DNA of 17,787 nucleotides, from contig JAHHTB010000021.1 of NCBI GenBank assembly GCA_020024855.1, positions 1-17,787 of the forward strand. The letters run 5' to 3'. Source of the DNA: Fusobacterium sp. GTDB taxonomy: Bacteria > Fusobacteriota > Fusobacteriia > Fusobacteriales > Fusobacteriaceae. Of this stretch, positions 16,501 through 17,787 are shown in pieces (within the stretch, counting starts at the first letter, position 1; each line of letters opens with the position of its first letter). The notes beneath the pieces are model-generated. The model was not told the DNA's origin and made no database searches. It saw only the letters and a program-made list of their open reading frames with translations. The position numbers and the translations under genes were made by a program.

Positions 16501-17325
16501 GGAGGTTCTATCTCTACTAGAAACTCTATGGATGGATACAAAGGAAATATTTATTCTGGATATGGTATTTATGAAACTAAATATAATGAAAATATGAACC
16601 TTGGATTTGTTGTTGGGGGAGCTTCTTCAAATTATAAAGAGATGAAAAATGATTCCCTTGATAAAACAAGTACTGAATCTAAAATAAAAGGTACTACTGC
16701 TTATTTAGGTGGATACAGTAGATTAGCTTTAAAAAATAATTTTGAATGGATAAATGGTGGTGGTATCCAATATGGTAAATATGATATTACTAGAAACTTT
16801 AGAAATAGCTATCAAAACGATTCTTTTAATGGTGATGCAGATACTAAGTCTTTAAATGCATATTCTGGAATTATATATAAATATGATATTAATGATAGTT
16901 TATCTATAAAAGCAAGAGGAATACTTTCTTATACATTCATTAATCAAAGTGATATTAATGAAAAAGAAAAACCTCTTTCTTTAAATATAAAATCACAAAA
17001 TTATAATTATCTTGATGGAGAAACTGGAATTAGTCTTACTAAAACAATGTTTGGTTCTAATTCTCAAAGTAGTATTTCTGGAGGAGTTTATTCTATCTTT
17101 GCTCTAATGGGAGCTGATAATGATGATATGTCAGCTACATTTAATAACTCAAGTTCTTCTTTCAATATAAAGGGACATAGTTTTGATAAAAACTCTGTAA
17201 AAATGTTCTTAGATTATAACTTCTACAAAGATTCTGGATTTAATTATGGATTAGAAGGAAGCTATACTGCAAATGGTGATGAGGATAATATAACAATCGG
17301 AGTTAAAGCTGGATACTACTTTTAA
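13510..17325 (+). CDS. Type Va autotransporter with a largely helical passenger
   Basis: A 1271-residue self-secreting surface protein. The signal peptide is about 1-19 (LLALLTVSNLAYG). The passenger (about 20-960) is Lys/Glu/Asn-rich. It has helical, probably coiled-coil stretches near 355-395, 405-450 and 735-970, with a short beta-rich insert near 495-600 containing IELRGKGRINGTVDLGNG. The region 450-490 has several Trp and aromatic residues. A helical linker, NIYSRLNKASKDEINVFTY (962-980), leads into a C-terminal 12-strand autotransporter barrel (about 975-1271) with alternating YSGYGIYETKY-type strands and final residues KAGYYF. A terminal Phe is standard for BAM assembly. Only one Cys (873) is seen. 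No protease motif was recognised. It follows the receptor stop by 24 bases with AAAGGAG about 13 bases before the ATG. An adhesion or ligand-capture role is inferred only. Confidence 0.9.
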   Translation: MKNKLFLLALLTVSNLAYGYRHVVDTEHIVTIEKGAYEDLLRTVDEYNRMHGKNSNYLGQSGELKDTTSGVDIVAIGQFTNTGKYMEDLGSKKGFYRGEGYHTIADLIEKGTDSLKQDGTLNKLPFVEVGDTKRFYFGNGNVINDIKFTKADTFKENADKAQKDNNVRYHLTGSYMSIDTEKMNQLNISMDDYKNKIEGKSKEEVAKYLQNKLEKEKNIKTTIKNGELYTTDDKGNQWRVLYNLEPVSVFQGNWAEEKYKDEVFSKIFVYKSSSENGMSTGDLLYTNDGNILIEDKYSYKDNVRLPNNKTLDELIKEGENSSDSVIKEYFKDKNKYGENSEDFKKKWITPFEKDGEFDKAYTAMQKELTTAKQEEANLKKSKDELYSKAEKIKNDSKFPGDFDSNYKNKSEEEKQKYLTNKSEEVKNLITEYEKTYKNWEDTSNKYWDILNEPEKIKKKYGFYDGWGSATDAEKKWAKYLKFIVKNDALTSEVTTKNIELRGKGRINGTVDLGNGYNKITITEHLSGEFGTNIILGPEAALKNVDIIYIGGKTGTQSSASVSGRTSLALDIDKNIKNNDGELIQHAFRNSDKDIIFSNSSSANPDSRNNFSIEMMVSRLDEDSIINMGRKLDYEARNPEISGNNDYSIPETLKYKINMVSDSIAHDLVKLDKTDKDGNTLMKVTLKDSIKMLDNNENEVYRSIKNSGYLGSLHETLTTTNKKTIFSVAEDEQEEIKELKIAKYLRENTPEDLIKDLSQLNYNEKSEDEMKKMISNLKERQEIKDAQEAQKQLNAWKKDSTLSNSLNTLNSMNIDKTLSEFENYSEEQKENKYNEFKKIYDENISSLHNKTWEGTQRLSSAKELRDALDELDSCFNGWNADKSKFKDSLENAKKVIAKIEKLMNDDGSSIDKELSEKLKKLEFSTSDYTYDYKNLYSALFYTMRQEESLKELKILLDQVYEKNIYSRLNKASKDEINVFTYIPFNIKHDFKNKNSYVNGGSISTRNSMDGYKGNIYSGYGIYETKYNENMNLGFVVGGASSNYKEMKNDSLDKTSTESKIKGTTAYLGGYSRLALKNNFEWINGGGIQYGKYDITRNFRNSYQNDSFNGDADTKSLNAYSGIIYKYDINDSLSIKARGILSYTFINQSDINEKEKPLSLNIKSQNYNYLDGETGISLTKTMFGSNSQSSISGGVYSIFALMGADNDDMSATFNNSSSSFNIKGHSFDKNSVKMFLDYNFYKDSGFNYGLEGSYTANGDEDNITIGVKAGYYF

Positions 17326-17372
17326 TATTCTATAAAAAAAGCTGTTGTAAATTAATTAAACTAAATAATTTA
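17326..17372. other. Short stretch between the autotransporter stop and the IS relic
   Basis: It contains AAAAAAAGCTGTTGTAAATT (17334-17353), which looks like the left arm of an intrinsic terminator similar in plan to the htpG terminator, but no matching right arm follows. A weak ACTAAA-TAA-TTTAGT hairpin (17360-17374) has no T-run. Confidence 0.4.
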
Positions 17373-17420
17373 GTAGTATAATAAATTTTATGTAAATAAA
17401 AATCTCTCTTGATTATTAAT
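17373..17420 (+). repeat. Left terminal inverted repeat of the IS256-like relic
   Basis: It aligns with the reverse complement of 17669-17714. The inner 12 bases TTGATTATTAAT are identical; the outer portion has substitutions and a 3-base length difference. The inner part also forms the 5' arm of the hairpin at 17398-17461. Confidence 0.6.
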
Positions 17421-17461
17421 GAATTATAAGTATAATTTAATTAATAGCAAGGGAGGTTTTT
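17398..17461 (+). promoter_or_regulatory. 64-base hairpin sequestering the transposase ribosome binding site
   Basis: AAAAATCTCTCTTG (17398-17411) pairs fully with CAAGGGAGGTTTTT (17448-17461), with two G-U pairs. Inside it TATTAAT (17414-17420) pairs with ATTAATA (17440-17446), and AATTATA (17422-17428) faces TATAATT (17431-17437). The 3' arm contains the GGGAGG Shine-Dalgarno, and the transposase ATG starts 3 bases after the hairpin. The stem followed by a T7 run also has the form of an intrinsic terminator for transcription arriving from the autotransporter. Confidence 0.7.
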
Positions 17462-17463
17462 TT

Positions 17464-17637
17464 ATGTCTTTATTACCAAAAGAACTTACCAAAGAAATTG
17501 TTAGAAAAGGAAATCTTAAGTCTGCTACTGATATTCAAGAAGCTCTTAAAGATCTAATGAAGGAATTTATCCAAGAATCGCTTGAAGCTGAATTAGATAC
17601 TCAATTAGGATATGAAGAAAGACTGAAAGATTTTTAG
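17464..17637 (+). pseudogene. IS256-family transposase, N-terminal remnant with internal deletion
   Basis: Fifty-seven codons of an originally ~400-residue DDE transposase. MSLLPKELTKEIVRKGNLKS and the following helical segment with EFIQESLEAELDTQLGYE are the usual N-terminus of IS256-family transposases, where LGYE is normally followed by the SRNGY region and the catalytic domain. Here LGYE runs straight into ERLKDF and a stop. Because a tail like EERLKDF resembles the C-terminus of such transposases, the gene was probably cut by one internal deletion joining near-start to near-end. The product has no catalytic residues and cannot transpose. The ATG at 17464 has a strong GGGAGG seven bases upstream inside a hairpin. 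Mobilisation in trans by a full-length relative would still be possible if the ends work. Confidence 0.8.
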
Positions 17638-17668
17638 TTCCCTTTCAGCCTTCAAAATAATTTAAAAA

Positions 17669-17714
17669 TTAATAATCAAGAGATGATAAATACACAAAAT
17701 TATTTTACACTCTC
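17669..17714 (-). repeat. Right terminal inverted repeat of the IS256-like relic
   Basis: Read on the minus strand it starts GAGAGTGTAAAA and runs through TTTTGTGTATTTATC to CTCTTGATTATTAAT, the inverted counterpart of the left end. Confidence 0.6.
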
Positions 17715-17735
17715 TATTCTTTTTTAATAATAAAA

Positions 17736-17787
17736 TTATTTCTCTAATTTCATAGAAGTTTCTATTCCTAATTTTTTATGATATTCA
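17736..17787 (-). CDS. Possible 3' end of a minus-strand gene cut by the window edge
   Basis: An open frame enters from the window end and stops at 17736-17738, giving the tail EYHKKLGIETSMKLEK. The residues are plausible for a protein terminus, and a convergent gene here would fit the layout, but 17 codons cannot prove it. No family was recognised. Confidence 0.3.
   Translation of the reverse strand, partial: EYHKKLGIETSMKLEK

Larger units (their letters stand above)
17373..17714 (+). mobile_element. Internally deleted IS256-family element (MITE-like relic)
   Basis: About 340 bases bounded by long, diverged inverted repeats and holding only the first part of an IS256-family transposase. 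The inner ends match exactly over TTGATTATTAAT (17409-17420 and, inverted, 17669-17680). The outer parts align with small indels, for example AATTTT-ATGTA on the left against AATTTT-GTGTA on the right. The right end read inward begins GAGAGTGTAAAA, a form common for IS256 family ends. A full member is about 1.3 kb, so most of the transposase is gone. No clear 8-9 base target duplication was found and the outer limits are approximate. A hairpin CTGAAAG/CTTTCAG (17623-17648) after the stop may be the old transposase terminator. Confidence 0.7.

Noticed and set aside
1..17787. CRISPR arrays, rRNA, tRNA genes or phage modules
   Set aside because: No regularly spaced repeats, no rRNA or tRNA structure and no phage-type genes were seen.

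Overview
The window looks like a chromosomal segment of a Fusobacterium-type bacterium. It is very AT-rich, with A/T-biased codons and strong AGGAGG-like ribosome binding sites. It also encodes outer-membrane machinery: a TolC-type channel, a TonB-dependent receptor and an autotransporter. That combination fits Fusobacteriota well. The assignment is inferred from composition and gene content, not from a search.

Layout. (1) 1-2273, minus strand: a two-gene RNA-modification operon, rsmB (16S rRNA m5C methyltransferase, TTG start) followed by a TrmR-like O-methyltransferase, ending in an intrinsic terminator near 254-290. (2) 2274-2454: a divergent promoter region. The htpG side carries a CIRCE operator (TTAGCAGTT-N9-GAGTGCTAA) at the expected transcription start, implying HrcA control. 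(3) 2455-4281: htpG (Hsp90), closed by a perfect 16-bp bidirectional terminator. (4) 10947-4343, minus strand: a tripartite RND efflux operon in the order tetR, TolC-like channel, lipoprotein adaptor, RND pump, then a small protein of the PG0541-type transporter-associated family with a possible PII/ferredoxin-like fold. The tetR gene is broken by a one-base frameshift in an A7 tract. Its promoter is flanked by two matching TGAC-N6-GTCA palindromes, the probable autoregulatory operators. (5) 10948-11265: a regulatory region shared with the divergent surface operon. It holds four phased ATGTAAAA half-sites. (6) 11266-17325, plus strand: a TonB-dependent receptor and, 24 bases later, a 1271-residue type Va autotransporter with a largely helical passenger. 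(7) 17373-17714: an internally deleted IS256-family relic with long diverged inverted repeats and a 57-codon transposase remnant. Its ribosome binding site is buried in a 64-base terminator-like hairpin. The last bases may hold the tail of a minus-strand gene.

How the parts work together. The efflux operon is a self-contained, probably ligand-induced pump whose repressor appears inactivated or switchable in this copy. The receptor/autotransporter pair is the most intriguing unit: two outer-membrane proteins co-transcribed behind an unusual phased operator array. A surface-exposed capture or adhesion protein working with a TonB-dependent importer is a reasonable but untested hypothesis.
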